Of a DNA stretch of 64,000 bases, positions 51,327 to 63,059 are shown in pieces; the first letter of the stretch is position 1; the number at the start of each line of letters is the position of its first letter. The DNA comes from Natrinema pellirubrum DSM 15624. GTDB lineage: Archaea > Halobacteriota > Halobacteria > Halobacteriales > Natrialbaceae. Position numbers and translations under genes: made by a program. The notes beneath the pieces are model-generated. The model had not been told where the DNA came from and did no database searches. It saw only the letters and a list, made by a program, of their open reading frames with translations. The DNA lies in NCBI RefSeq assembly GCF_000230735.2, contig NC_019962.1, forward strand, positions 3,286,001 to 3,350,000, read 5' to 3'.

Positions 51327-52673
51327 ATGGAAATCGAAATTGCGACGATCGGCGGTTACGAGGAAGTCGGCCGACAGATGACGGCTGTCCGCGCTGGCGA
51401 CGACATCGTGATCTTCGACATGGGCCTGAACCTGTCGAAGGTACTCATTCACGACAACATCCGAACCGAAGGGATGCACAGTCTCGATCTGATCGACATG
51501 GGTGCCATTCCGGACGATCGGATCATGAGCGACCTCGAGGGCGACGTCCAGGCGATCGTGCCGACCCACGGTCACCTCGACCACATCGGTGCGATCAGCA
51601 AACTCGCACACCGGTACGACGCCCCCATCATCGCCTCCCCGTTCACGCTCGAGCTGGTCAAAGGCGAACTCGAGGAGGAAGGCAAGTTCGACGCCGACAA
51701 CGAACTGATCGCGATGGATCCCGGCGAGACGACCTCGATCGGCGACAGCGGCGTCCTCGACCTCGAGTTCGTCAACGTCACCCACTCCATCGTCGACGCG
51801 ATCAATCCCGTCCTCCACACGCCCGAAGGCGCCGTCGTCTACGGGCTGGACAAACGGATGGACCACACCCCCGTCATCGGCGATCCGATCGACATGGAGC
51901 GGTTCCGCGAGATCGGCCGCGAGGGCGAGGGCGTCCTCGCCTACATCGAGGACTGTACCAACGCGAACAAGAAGGGCCGAACGCCCTCCGAAAGCGTCGC
52001 CCGCGAACACCTCCGCGACGTCCTCTACAGCATGGAGGACTACGACGGCGGCATCGTCGCGACGACGTTCTCGAGTCACATCGCGCGCGTGAAGTCTCTC
52101 ATCGAGTTCGCTCGAGATATCGGTCGGCAGCCGATTCTGCTGGGCCGCTCGATGGAGACGTACTCCGGCACCGCGAAACAAATCGGGATCGACTTCCCGT
52201 CCGATGTCGAGATGGTCGGCTACCGCCAATCCATCGAGCAGACGTTCGAGCGGATCATGAACGAGGGCAAGGAGAACTTCCTGCCTGTCGTCACTGGACA
52301 TCAGGGCGAACCGCGTGCGACCCTCACCCGCATGGGCCGCGGCGAGACACCCTACGAACTGGAAGACGGTGACAAGGTCGTCTTCTCGGCACGAGTCATT
52401 CCGGAGCCGACCAACGAGGGCCAGCGCTACCAGGCCGAGAAACTCCTCCGCATGCAAGGTGCGCGCATCTACGACGATATTCACGTCTCGGGGCACCTCT
52501 GTCAGGAGGGTCACTACGAGATGCTCGATGAGTTGCAGCCTGAACACGTAATTCCGGCCCACCAGAACATGAGCGGCTTCTCGGGATACGTCGATCTGGC
52601 CTCTAATCAGGGGTACAAGCTCGGACGGGATCTGCACGTCACCTCGAACGGGAATATCATCGACCTCGTCTGA
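51327..52673 (+). CDS. rnj: Archaeal ribonuclease J (5'-3' exoribonuclease)
   Basis: The 448-aa MBL/beta-CASP protein has motif [14 protein letters not shown], motif [23 protein letters not shown], the [12 protein letters not shown]-type region ([18 protein letters not shown]), and beta-CASP motifs [31 protein letters not shown] and [23 protein letters not shown]. All match aRNase J, which degrades 5'-monophosphate RNA. It ends 68 bp before the rRNA-operon terminator hairpin and is convergent with that operon. Confidence 0.93.
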   Translation: MEIEIATIGGYEEVGRQMTAVRAGDDIVIFDMGLNLSKVLIHDNIRTEGMHSLDLIDMGAIPDDRIMSDLEGDVQAIVPTHGHLDHIGAISKLAHRYDAPIIASPFTLELVKGELEEEGKFDADNELIAMDPGETTSIGDSGVLDLEFVNVTHSIVDAINPVLHTPEGAVVYGLDKRMDHTPVIGDPIDMERFREIGREGEGVLAYIEDCTNANKKGRTPSESVAREHLRDVLYSMEDYDGGIVATTFSSHIARVKSLIEFARDIGRQPILLGRSMETYSGTAKQIGIDFPSDVEMVGYRQSIEQTFERIMNEGKENFLPVVTGHQGEPRATLTRMGRGETPYELEDGDKVVFSARVIPEPTNEGQRYQAEKLLRMQGARIYDDIHVSGHLCQEGHYEMLDELQPEHVIPAHQNMSGFSGYVDLASNQGYKLGRDLHVTSNGNIIDLV

Positions 52674-52740
52674 GTTAGCCAACAGCGATTTCTCTTCTCT
52701 CAGATACAAATAGCATAGAGTGTGCGACAATAAATACGAA

Positions 52741-52768
52741 AACCCGCATAGTAGCGACTATGCGGGTT
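52741..52768. terminator. Perfect 12-bp hairpin at the end of the rRNA operon
   Basis: AACCCGCATAGT and ACTATGCGGGTT pair fully around the loop AGCG. It lies 11 nt past the distal 5S gene on the minus strand and 68 bp past the RNase J stop on the plus strand, so it can serve both. Confidence 0.75.
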
Positions 52769-52778
52769 GAAGTATGAA

Positions 52779-52901
52779 TGGAAGCGGCGAAACGGGGTTC
52801 CCAGAGGGTCGCCCACTCCAGTACTGACCGTAACGTAGGCGAGCTTATCTTCCGTGTTCGGGATGGGTACGGGAGGCACCTCGCCACTATGGCCGCTGTA
52901 A
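52779..52901 (-). rRNA. rrf: 5S rRNA, distal copy (A)
   Basis: About 123 nt. The core CCCAUCCCGAACACGGAAGAUAAG and the terminal helix (5' AGCGGC with 3' GCCGCU) are present. It differs from the proximal copy at about 10 positions, including a compensatory A-U for G-C change in helix I. Ends are accurate to a few nt. Confidence 0.93.
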
Positions 52902-52908
52902 TGCCGAC

Positions 52909-52927
52909 CGGCGGAATCGAACCGCCG
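52909..52927 (-). other. tRNA-like T-arm element before 5S copy A
   Basis: CGGCGG-TTCGATT-CCGCCG on the minus strand is a perfect 6-bp stem with a T-loop, 7 nt before the 5S 5' end. In Haloferax volcanii a tRNA-like element upstream of 5S guides tRNase Z to form the 5S 5' end; this looks like its equivalent. Confidence 0.7.
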
Positions 52928-52971
52928 TCAGACCACGATCGGTATATTTCGGCTCTATTGGCCGATATGAA

Positions 52972-53094
52972 TGGTGGCGGCGAATCAGATTTCCCAGAGG
53001 GTCGCCCACTCCAGTACTGACCGAAACGCAGGCGAGCTTATCTTCCGTGTTCGGGATGGGTACGGGAGGCACCTCGCCGCTATGGCCGCCGTAA
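52972..53094 (-). rRNA. rrf: 5S rRNA, proximal copy (B)
   Basis: About 123 nt, with terminal helix 5' GGCGGC / 3' GCCGCC and the same core as copy A. It follows the 23S gene by about 130 bp and precedes copy A by 70 bp. Confidence 0.93.
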
Positions 53095-53102
53095 CGCCGA
53101 TT

Positions 53103-53119
53103 CACGGAATCGAACCGCG
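53103..53119 (-). other. tRNA-like T-arm element before 5S copy B
   Basis: On the minus strand CGCGG-TTCGATT-CCGTG has the same T-loop and a 5-bp stem with one mismatch, 8 nt before the 5S 5' end. Its flanks align with those of the element before copy A, showing that spacer and 5S were duplicated together. Confidence 0.65.
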
Positions 53120-53221
53120 ATCATGCCAATATCGGTGGTCTCTCCAAGACCGAGTGTACGTGTAGTCCAGTTTGCGTCCGGACCCGTTCACGCGTCACGG
53201 ATCCAATGCGATGTAGTATGA

Positions 53222-56138
<2,917 letters not shown>

Positions 56139-56366
56139 TTCATCGGATCGGCGTTGCGACAGAGTCGCAACATCGTGACCCGGGAACGGGTCCAGTGGAC
56201 GCCTGGACTACACGTACACACGGTCTCATCTGCACGCCGGTAGACGGCCGGCCTGCATTAACCCTTCCCACCCGCACTTGCGCGGGGTGGTGCATCGGTT
56301 CGTTCGGATTCAATCCTCGGGTCGTCTCCCACTTAAGGGGCACGATCTGTGATTTCCTCCGAGACA

Positions 56367-56438
56367 TGGACCCACAGGGATTCGAACCCTGGGCATCCTC
56401 CTTGCAAAGGAGGCACTCTACCACTGAGCTATGGGCCC
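56367..56438 (-). tRNA. tRNA-Ala (TGC) in the rRNA spacer
   Basis: The 72-nt gene in the 16S-23S spacer has acceptor GGGCCCA/TGGGTCC (one G-U), anticodon stem CCTCC/GGAGG with loop TTTGCAA (anticodon TGC), and T-arm CAGGG-TTCGAAT-CCCTG with discriminator A73. A spacer tRNA-Ala is standard in haloarchaea. Confidence 0.95.
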
Positions 56439-56591
56439 ACGTCCGCCACAAGGGCGGACAGAGCGTGAAGCGTTAGCCTTGGTAGTTCAAAGGTGCCCGA
56501 TCGGCCACGACGTGGGTCGATCGAACGTGGACTACGTAGCACGAATGCTACGAGTCAAGGTAGGCTGGGGCGACGCCCCAGTCCCGGTCTG

Positions 56592-58064
<1,473 letters not shown>

Positions 58065-58530
58065 GCTATCTGATCTCCCCAGCTGGGGAGGGTCTGTTTG
58101 GCGGTGAATGTTGGTACACACTCACACATGGGTCCACGTTCGCTGACGCCGGTCGTCTGACCGATCGAGCGTCACCGAACTACCAAGGCTAACATCAGAT
58201 CCCATCTGTACGGCGGACCGCAGGGGTGGAATCCTCATTTCCTTCGGATGTATTCGTAGACCGTCCGGGGTACATAACCCCTTCGGGTTCGAACCATCCG
58301 TGGAGACAGAGTGCGTCACGCACGCCGCCTCTTTCTTCGTATATATTCACAATCGCTGGTTACTACTTAAGGCCTACGAACCGATACTTCACAGAGAGGG
58401 AGTCCCACACACGGTTATGGGACAGTATTCCAATTATCTCCCCCGAAATGACAGCCGTTCATACTAAGAGCCGATCAACTATCGGAGACAGTTCGCTTCG
58501 CGTCAGCCCGATCCGTGCCGTTCGAGTCGG
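58065..58530 (-). promoter_or_regulatory. rRNA operon leader with tandem promoters
   Basis: On the minus strand, TTCGTAGGCCTTAAGTAGTAACC (TATA-like CTTAAGTA, 58364-58371) and a similar block ending CTCTTAGTATGAACGG (58457-58472) are spaced about 97 bp and read towards 16S. A 16-nt palindrome CTCCCCAGCTGGGGAG (58075-58090) lies 11 nt before the 16S 5' end and is likely part of the processing stem. No protein gene is supported. Confidence 0.6.
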
Positions 58531-58531
58531 C

Positions 58532-58554
58532 TCACAGCCCGTCATGGGCTGTGA
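58532..58554. terminator. Hairpin insulating the rRNA operon from upstream genes
   Basis: TCACAGCCC and GGGCTGTGA form a perfect 9-bp stem around GTCAT. It lies between the minus-strand remnant gene and the rRNA promoters, as expected for a terminator that blocks read-through. Confidence 0.6.
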
Positions 58555-58630
58555 CCGCCTCGTGCAGTGTCGGTGGACGAAGGGGAGCCATTGTCCGGAT
58601 CGGATTCGGGCGAGGCAAAGAGGGTCAGGG

Positions 58631-58978
58631 TCATCGGTTACGTCCACGACAGGAAAGAAGTTCGTCGTACTGTATATCCGTGACTCTCCCCTGCCATGCG
58701 TGTACGTCACCGTCCGGAAGGTACCAAACGACCTCTCCCTCTGTTGGCACGGTCATGCCGTTTCGTGTCTCGTAGTTCCGCCAGTAGCCGGACCAGGGCA
58801 TCAGTTCGTAGCCATCGTCTACGCGGCGGGCCGTCTCATGCTGGTGCCAGACGGTTCCGGCGAGAGCGACGGACACCCTGATAATGCGTTTGAGAATAGT
58901 ACGTATCGTATAGGTACAGGACCGCAGCCCGCGTCTTAAGCGTATTTCACGGACAGTCGTCGGATACCGGAGGCCCAT
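58631..58978 (-). pseudogene. C-terminal remnant of a DUF6920/DUF6544-like protein
   Basis: The frame ends with VDDGYELMPWSGYWRNYETRNGMTVPTEGEVVWYLPDGDVHAWQGRVTDIQYDELLSCRGR. This resembles the C-terminus of DUF6920-type proteins (pattern Y..v.G..iPt.gev.W.lpdG....rg.i...Y). Such proteins are about 250-300 aa; only about 65 family-like residues remain and the preceding 50 (Arg-rich) are not family-like. It lies directly behind the minus-strand membrane protein gene and before the rRNA operon. Confidence 0.55.
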
Positions 58979-59821
58979 CTACGATGTTCTTGCCCGGACC
59001 GGGTTGGACTCAGAACCGATCGCCATCAGAAATCGACCCATCAGCCACAGACTGATAGCTGTTAGCGTTCCGAAGATGAGTATCTGGGGCAGCGGCACAG
59101 CCTGCCCCTCGAGGGTCATGAAAACGATCATTGCGAGGACGGCGCCACCGAGTGTGGCGATCTTCACGAGCAAAACGGCGGTGAACGCGTATGCCCAGGC
59201 CCGACGGTTCCAAAGCCAGTAGGCTGTCAGAACAAATGCAGGGACGATGATGCCCAGATCCAGCGAATAAATAACTGCGGTAGGGAGTTCCGCCTCGGCG
59301 ATGGCCAGCGGTGACGTCCCCTCGAGGGTCGCCGGCAAAATCTCCGAGAGCCATAGCAACGAGACCAAGACGGCCAGCGAGAGCTGGAAGGCGACGTAGG
59401 GGCGAACGGACGCCTCGCCCAGGTCGCGTTTCAGCGTTGCTGCGTCGAGCCGAACCATCCCACCGACGAACGTGAACAGCGTCAGCCAGAGCAACGTCGT
59501 GTACACGAGGTACAGTTCGTTGAACGCGGTCATGAAGGCGTACGAGGCGTAGGTATACAACAGGTAGCCAGTCACGCCGAGCCAAATGACGTAGCCCCGT
59601 AGCGACCCACGGTTTGCGTAGTACAGCGAGATAGCGAGAGCTGGGACGCCAACTATGAGCGTTAACAGGTCTTGCCCGTATATCTGGGGCAGCAACACGG
59701 GGTGATCGCGGTAGAAGTTCGGGACGAACAGTCCGACGCTGGTGGCAACTGTCGTCAGCACCAGCGTCGCGAGCGATGCGAGACGGTACGGGCGGGGAAT
59801 CGGTATCTGAGACACGCTCAC
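58979..59821 (-). CDS. Polytopic membrane protein, function unknown
   Basis: The 280-aa protein has about eight membrane helices, starting MSVSQIPIPRPYRLASLATLVLTTVATSVGLFV and including DLLTLIVGVPALAISLYYANRGSLRGYVIWLGVTGYLLYTYASYAF. I do not recognise a named family. The downstream DUF6920-like remnant may have been its operon partner. A divergent small membrane protein follows after 135 bp. Confidence 0.75.
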   Translation of the reverse strand: MSVSQIPIPRPYRLASLATLVLTTVATSVGLFVPNFYRDHPVLLPQIYGQDLLTLIVGVPALAISLYYANRGSLRGYVIWLGVTGYLLYTYASYAFMTAFNELYLVYTTLLWLTLFTFVGGMVRLDAATLKRDLGEASVRPYVAFQLSLAVLVSLLWLSEILPATLEGTSPLAIAEAELPTAVIYSLDLGIIVPAFVLTAYWLWNRRAWAYAFTAVLLVKIATLGGAVLAMIVFMTLEGQAVPLPQILIFGTLTAISLWLMGRFLMAIGSESNPVRARTS

Positions 59822-59956
59822 AACCTCAGTCGTTGCTCCGATCGGCGTCGCGGTGCGCTAGCATGGTCTTTAACACGGACAGTGACGGGATGTTGCATTC
59901 GGGGAAAATATTCATATATCGAAACAATCATTCTGAGACACTGTATAATTACAGGC
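59822..59956. promoter_or_regulatory. Divergent promoter region of two membrane proteins
   Basis: The region has AT-rich tracts AAAATATTCATATATCG (59906-59922) and GTATAATTAC (59943-59952). The first is about 40-50 bp from the plus-strand ATG; either could be its TATA element. Confidence 0.45.
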
Positions 59957-60331
59957 ATGAGGGGCCTCCTGGCGTACGTGGGATCGATCATCCTCGTTGG
60001 ACATGGGATTGTTCATCTTCTCGGCACCGCCGTGTATCTCGGACTCGCCGATGTTGCCGAGTTCCCATACAAGACGACGCTCCTCGGCAGTGCGGTGAAC
60101 GTAGGGGACATGGGTATGCGTGTGTTCGGGATCCTCTGGGCAGTGGCTGCCATCGGATTCGTCGCCGCCGCCGGCGCAGTACTCGTAGACTGGGACCACT
60201 GGCCGTTGTTGGTGGGCTTGGTTGCGCTCTTTTCACTGATCTTGACAGTTCTCGACTACACAGTCGCCTACGCCGGCATCGTCGCCAACCTGGGAATCCT
60301 CGTCGCAGTGGTGTATTCTCAATTCATCTGA
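59957..60331 (+). CDS. Small four-helix membrane protein, function unknown
   Basis: The 124-aa protein MRGLLAYVGSIILVGHGIVHLLGTAVYLGLADVAEFPYKTTLLGSAVNVGDMGMRVFGILWAVAAIGFVAAAGAVLVDWDHWPLLVGLVALFSLILTVLDYTVAYAGIVANLGILVAVVYSQFI has four membrane helices. Such proteins occur beside DUF6920-like genes in other genomes as I recall; the family is not certain. Local GC is lower than elsewhere. Confidence 0.7.
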   Translation: MRGLLAYVGSIILVGHGIVHLLGTAVYLGLADVAEFPYKTTLLGSAVNVGDMGMRVFGILWAVAAIGFVAAAGAVLVDWDHWPLLVGLVALFSLILTVLDYTVAYAGIVANLGILVAVVYSQFI

Positions 60332-60562
60332 CTCGGATTCGTTGGCAGAATGGTACTGAGAATCCTGTGGAATCTGTTAGCAGATGAACTCATCTCTCAC
60401 ATCTGGTACCAGAGAAGTGTGTCGTGCGAGACACGAAGTGCCACATTCCACTGGCTCAGGAACCTGCACATTCGGGATGCTCTCACCAGGTCGAAGTGTT
60501 CTGTAATAGAATAAGCGCCGTTTTGTCCTCAGAGTGGCCCTTACACCAATTCTCTCAAACCA

Positions 60563-60637
60563 TGGGCCCTGACGGATTCGAACCATCGACCACTCGGTTA
60601 TGAGCCGAGCGCTCTCACCGGACTGAGCTAAGGGCCC
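60563..60637 (-). tRNA. tRNA with CAT anticodon (probably Ile2, elongator Met not excluded)
   Basis: The 75-nt minus-strand gene has acceptor GGGCCCT/AGGGCCC, anticodon stem CTCGG/CCGAG with loop CTCATAA (CAT), T-arm GATGG-TTCGAAT-CCGTC and A73. It has no intron, whereas elongator tRNA-Met of Haloferax has one, and lacks the A1-U72 of initiators. This favours tRNA-Ile2 (agmatidine-modified CAU). Confidence 0.85.
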
Positions 60638-60732
60638 TCCAGTCGGGACCAATCGTGCGCACTAATTAACGTTTGCTGTCCGGTCCGCTCGAGAGAAACG
60701 TAAGGGACCCAACTGCCCGGTGGACGTGCCGG

Positions 60733-61317
60733 CTACTCGTCTCGGTACTCCGCGAGCGTTTGATCGGTCGTCCCGGTCCGATGGCGAGTCGCCAGTCCCG
60801 CGAGGTGTGGCGCTTCGGGCACGATCAGTTCCTCGCAGGCGGTTTCGCAGGCGCTTTTGCTACCGGGCAGACAGAAGACCGGCGTGTCGACTGCGATGCC
60901 TGCGGTCGCGCGTGATGCCATCGCCCGCGTGCCGACTTCGTCCCAGGAGAGCGAGCGGAACAGTTCACCGAAGCCGGGCAGGTCGCGTTCGAATAGGGAC
61001 GACGTCGCCTCCGGCGAGACGTCGTCGACGGTGACACCGGTCCCGCCGGTGGTACAGACGACGTCGATGTCCTGACGGGCGACCAGCCGCCGGACGGCGG
61101 TTCGGATCGCCGAGTAGTCGTCCCGGACCAGTAGTCGGGCTCGAACCTCGTGGCCGTCGCCCTCGAAGCAGTCACGGATGGTGTCTCCGCCCGGGTCGTC
61201 GGGATCGTCTTCGCGTGCGCGCGAACTCGAGACGGTAACGATGCCGACGTGGAGTGGGTCGATGAGGTCGTGGCCGTGGTCGTCGGTACTCCGGCGATCG
61301 TCGTGATCGGCGGTCAT
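60733..61317 (-). CDS. moaB: MoaB/MogA-family molybdopterin adenylyltransferase
   Basis: The 194-aa protein has LHVGIVTVSSSRAREDDPDDPGGDTI, VDVVCTTGGTGVTVDDVSPEATSSLFERDLPGFGELFRSLSWDEVGTRAMASRATAGI and VFCLPGSKSACETACEELIVPE. The TTGGTG and DLPGFGE motifs are the MPT/AMP-binding core. It adenylates molybdopterin before molybdenum or tungsten insertion. The N-terminal His/Asp-rich 20 residues are a haloarchaeal extension. Confidence 0.92.
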   Translation of the reverse strand: MTADHDDRRSTDDHGHDLIDPLHVGIVTVSSSRAREDDPDDPGGDTIRDCFEGDGHEVRARLLVRDDYSAIRTAVRRLVARQDIDVVCTTGGTGVTVDDVSPEATSSLFERDLPGFGELFRSLSWDEVGTRAMASRATAGIAVDTPVFCLPGSKSACETACEELIVPEAPHLAGLATRHRTGTTDQTLAEYRDE

Positions 61318-61481
61318 AGGTACACATGGCTGGCGGAGGTGGTTAATCCCTCCCCCGAAGGCAGGGTCATGCATCGGCTGCCATCGCTGAGACGCAGGGA
61401 GTGTCCCTGCGCCATGCTCCGGCGAGCGACTACGACCTGCGAGGAGACTCAATGCTATCGATCACGGCGTCGGGAAGAAGA

Positions 61482-61554
61482 CGCCGAAGCCAGGACTCGA
61501 ACCTGGGACAACCTCGTTAACAGCGAGGTGCTCTACCATCTGAGCTACTTCGGC
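61482..61554 (-). tRNA. tRNA-Asn (GTT)
   Basis: The 73-nt minus-strand gene has acceptor GCCGAAG/CTTCGGC, anticodon stem CCTCG/CGAGG with loop CTGTTAA (anticodon GTT), T-arm CCAGG-TTCGAGT-CCTGG and discriminator G73. No CCA is encoded; the CCA-adding enzyme gene starts 96 bp away on the other strand. Confidence 0.95.
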
Positions 61555-61649
61555 CTATCCTCCGATAGTCGGGTGTATTTGATAGGGCTTTCGTTTTGCC
61601 TGCAGCGGGTTCGACACCCTTTCACGCACTGCTCGAGTACGCTCGGTCG

Positions 61650-63050
61650 ATGAGCGAGGAGGACGCTGACCGGGACGGACCCGAGGATGGAGACGGAGAT
61701 CGCGATCTCGAGGCGGTACTCGCCGAGGTTCGTGATCGCGTGACCCCCGACGAGGCGGAACGGACGCGGCTTCGCGAGGTCGCCGACCGTCTCATCGACC
61801 GGGCCGAGGCCGCGGCGACCGATCGCTGTGATGGGGCTGACGTCTTGCAGGTCGGCTCGACCGCCCGGAACACTTGGATCGCCGGCGATCGCGACATCGA
61901 CATCTTCGTTCGGTTTCCGCCGGAACTCGACCGTGAGACCCTCGAGGAGTACGGCCTCGCGGTCGGCCACGCGACCCTGCCGTCGGGCCACGAGGAGTAC
62001 GCCGAACACCCCTACGTCAAAGGCGAGGTCGAGGGGTTCGATATCGACGTGGTCCCGTGTTTCCGGCTCGAGTCCGCGACGGAGATTCGGTCGGCCGTCG
62101 ACCGCACGCCGTTTCATACGCAGTATCTCCAGCAACGGCTCGACGACGAGCTTGCGGGGGACGTTCGGCTCACGAAGCAGTTCCTCAAGGGGATCGGCGT
62201 CTACGGAAGCGACCTCCGAACGCGCGGGTTCAGCGGCTATCTTACGGAACTCCTCGTGTGCGAGTACGGCGGCTTTCGACCGCTGCTCGAGGCCGCAGCG
62301 GACTGGCGACCGCCGGTGGAACTCGATCCCGAGGATCACGGGACGAAGACGTTCGACGATCCGCTGGTGATCATCGATCCGACCGATCCGGAGCGTAACG
62401 TCGCCGCCGTCTGTTCGGCGGCGAACGTCGCCCGGTTCCAACACTACGCCCGGTCGTTCCTCGAGTCGCCGCGTTCGGCGTTGTTCGAACCGGAGACGGC
62501 CGAGCCGCTGACCGAAGCGGAGCTGCGCGACCACCTCGAGCGCCGTGGGACGACTCCCGTCGCCGTCCGTTTCGACGCCCCGGACCTCGTCGAGGACCAA
62601 CTCTATCCACAGCTCCGGAAGTCACTGGACGGGATCACGCGAGGGCTCGACGAGCGCGGGTTCGACGTCTTCCGGGCGACGACGATGGCCGACGGGGACG
62701 CCGTCGTCTTCGTCGAACTCGCGGTGAGCGAGCGGCCCGGAGTCGAGCGCCACGAGGGGCCACCGGTCCACGTTCGCGACCATGCCGGCGGGTTCTACGG
62801 CGCCTACGCGGACGATCCCCAGTCGTACGGCCCGTTCATCGAGGACGACCGATACGTCACCGAGCGCGAGCGGGAGTTCACGACCGCCTGCGAGTTCCTC
62901 GAGAGCGACCGGCTCTTCGACGTGGGACTGGGCGCACACGTCGAGACGACGCTCGAGGACGGGTACGAAGTGCTGGTCGGCAAGGAGGTCACGGCGTTGA
63001 TCGCGACGTTCGGTGCGGAACTCGCGGCCTATTTCGAGCCGCGACCCTGA
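61650..63050 (+). CDS. cca: Archaeal class I CCA-adding tRNA nucleotidyltransferase
   Basis: The 466-aa protein has the class I active site VLQVGSTARNTWIAGDRDIDIFVRF, with the catalytic GS and D-x-D (about residues 69-90), and VEGFDIDVVPCF with the third Asp. The central and body domains (LTKQFLKGIGVYGSDLRTRGFSGYLTELLVCEYGGF) are intact. It adds CCA to tRNA 3' ends, needed because none of the tRNAs here encodes CCA. ATG 61650 is used. Confidence 0.94.
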   Translation: MSEEDADRDGPEDGDGDRDLEAVLAEVRDRVTPDEAERTRLREVADRLIDRAEAAATDRCDGADVLQVGSTARNTWIAGDRDIDIFVRFPPELDRETLEEYGLAVGHATLPSGHEEYAEHPYVKGEVEGFDIDVVPCFRLESATEIRSAVDRTPFHTQYLQQRLDDELAGDVRLTKQFLKGIGVYGSDLRTRGFSGYLTELLVCEYGGFRPLLEAAADWRPPVELDPEDHGTKTFDDPLVIIDPTDPERNVAAVCSAANVARFQHYARSFLESPRSALFEPETAEPLTEAELRDHLERRGTTPVAVRFDAPDLVEDQLYPQLRKSLDGITRGLDERGFDVFRATTMADGDAVVFVELAVSERPGVERHEGPPVHVRDHAGGFYGAYADDPQSYGPFIEDDRYVTEREREFTTACEFLESDRLFDVGLGAHVETTLEDGYEVLVGKEVTALIATFGAELAAYFEPRP

Positions 63051-63059
63051 GCCGGATCG

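Noticed and set aside
58226-58939. 237-codon plus-strand frame across the rRNA leader
   Set aside because: It covers rRNA promoters and a gene remnant on the other strand and shows no domain; composition is not coding-like.
61355-61370. Possible tRNA-Asn 3'-end copy about 129 bp downstream (CCGAAGGCAGG)
   Set aside because: Only about 12 of 14 bases match and neither the hairpin nor the T-loop copy seen at His, Phe and Val is present.
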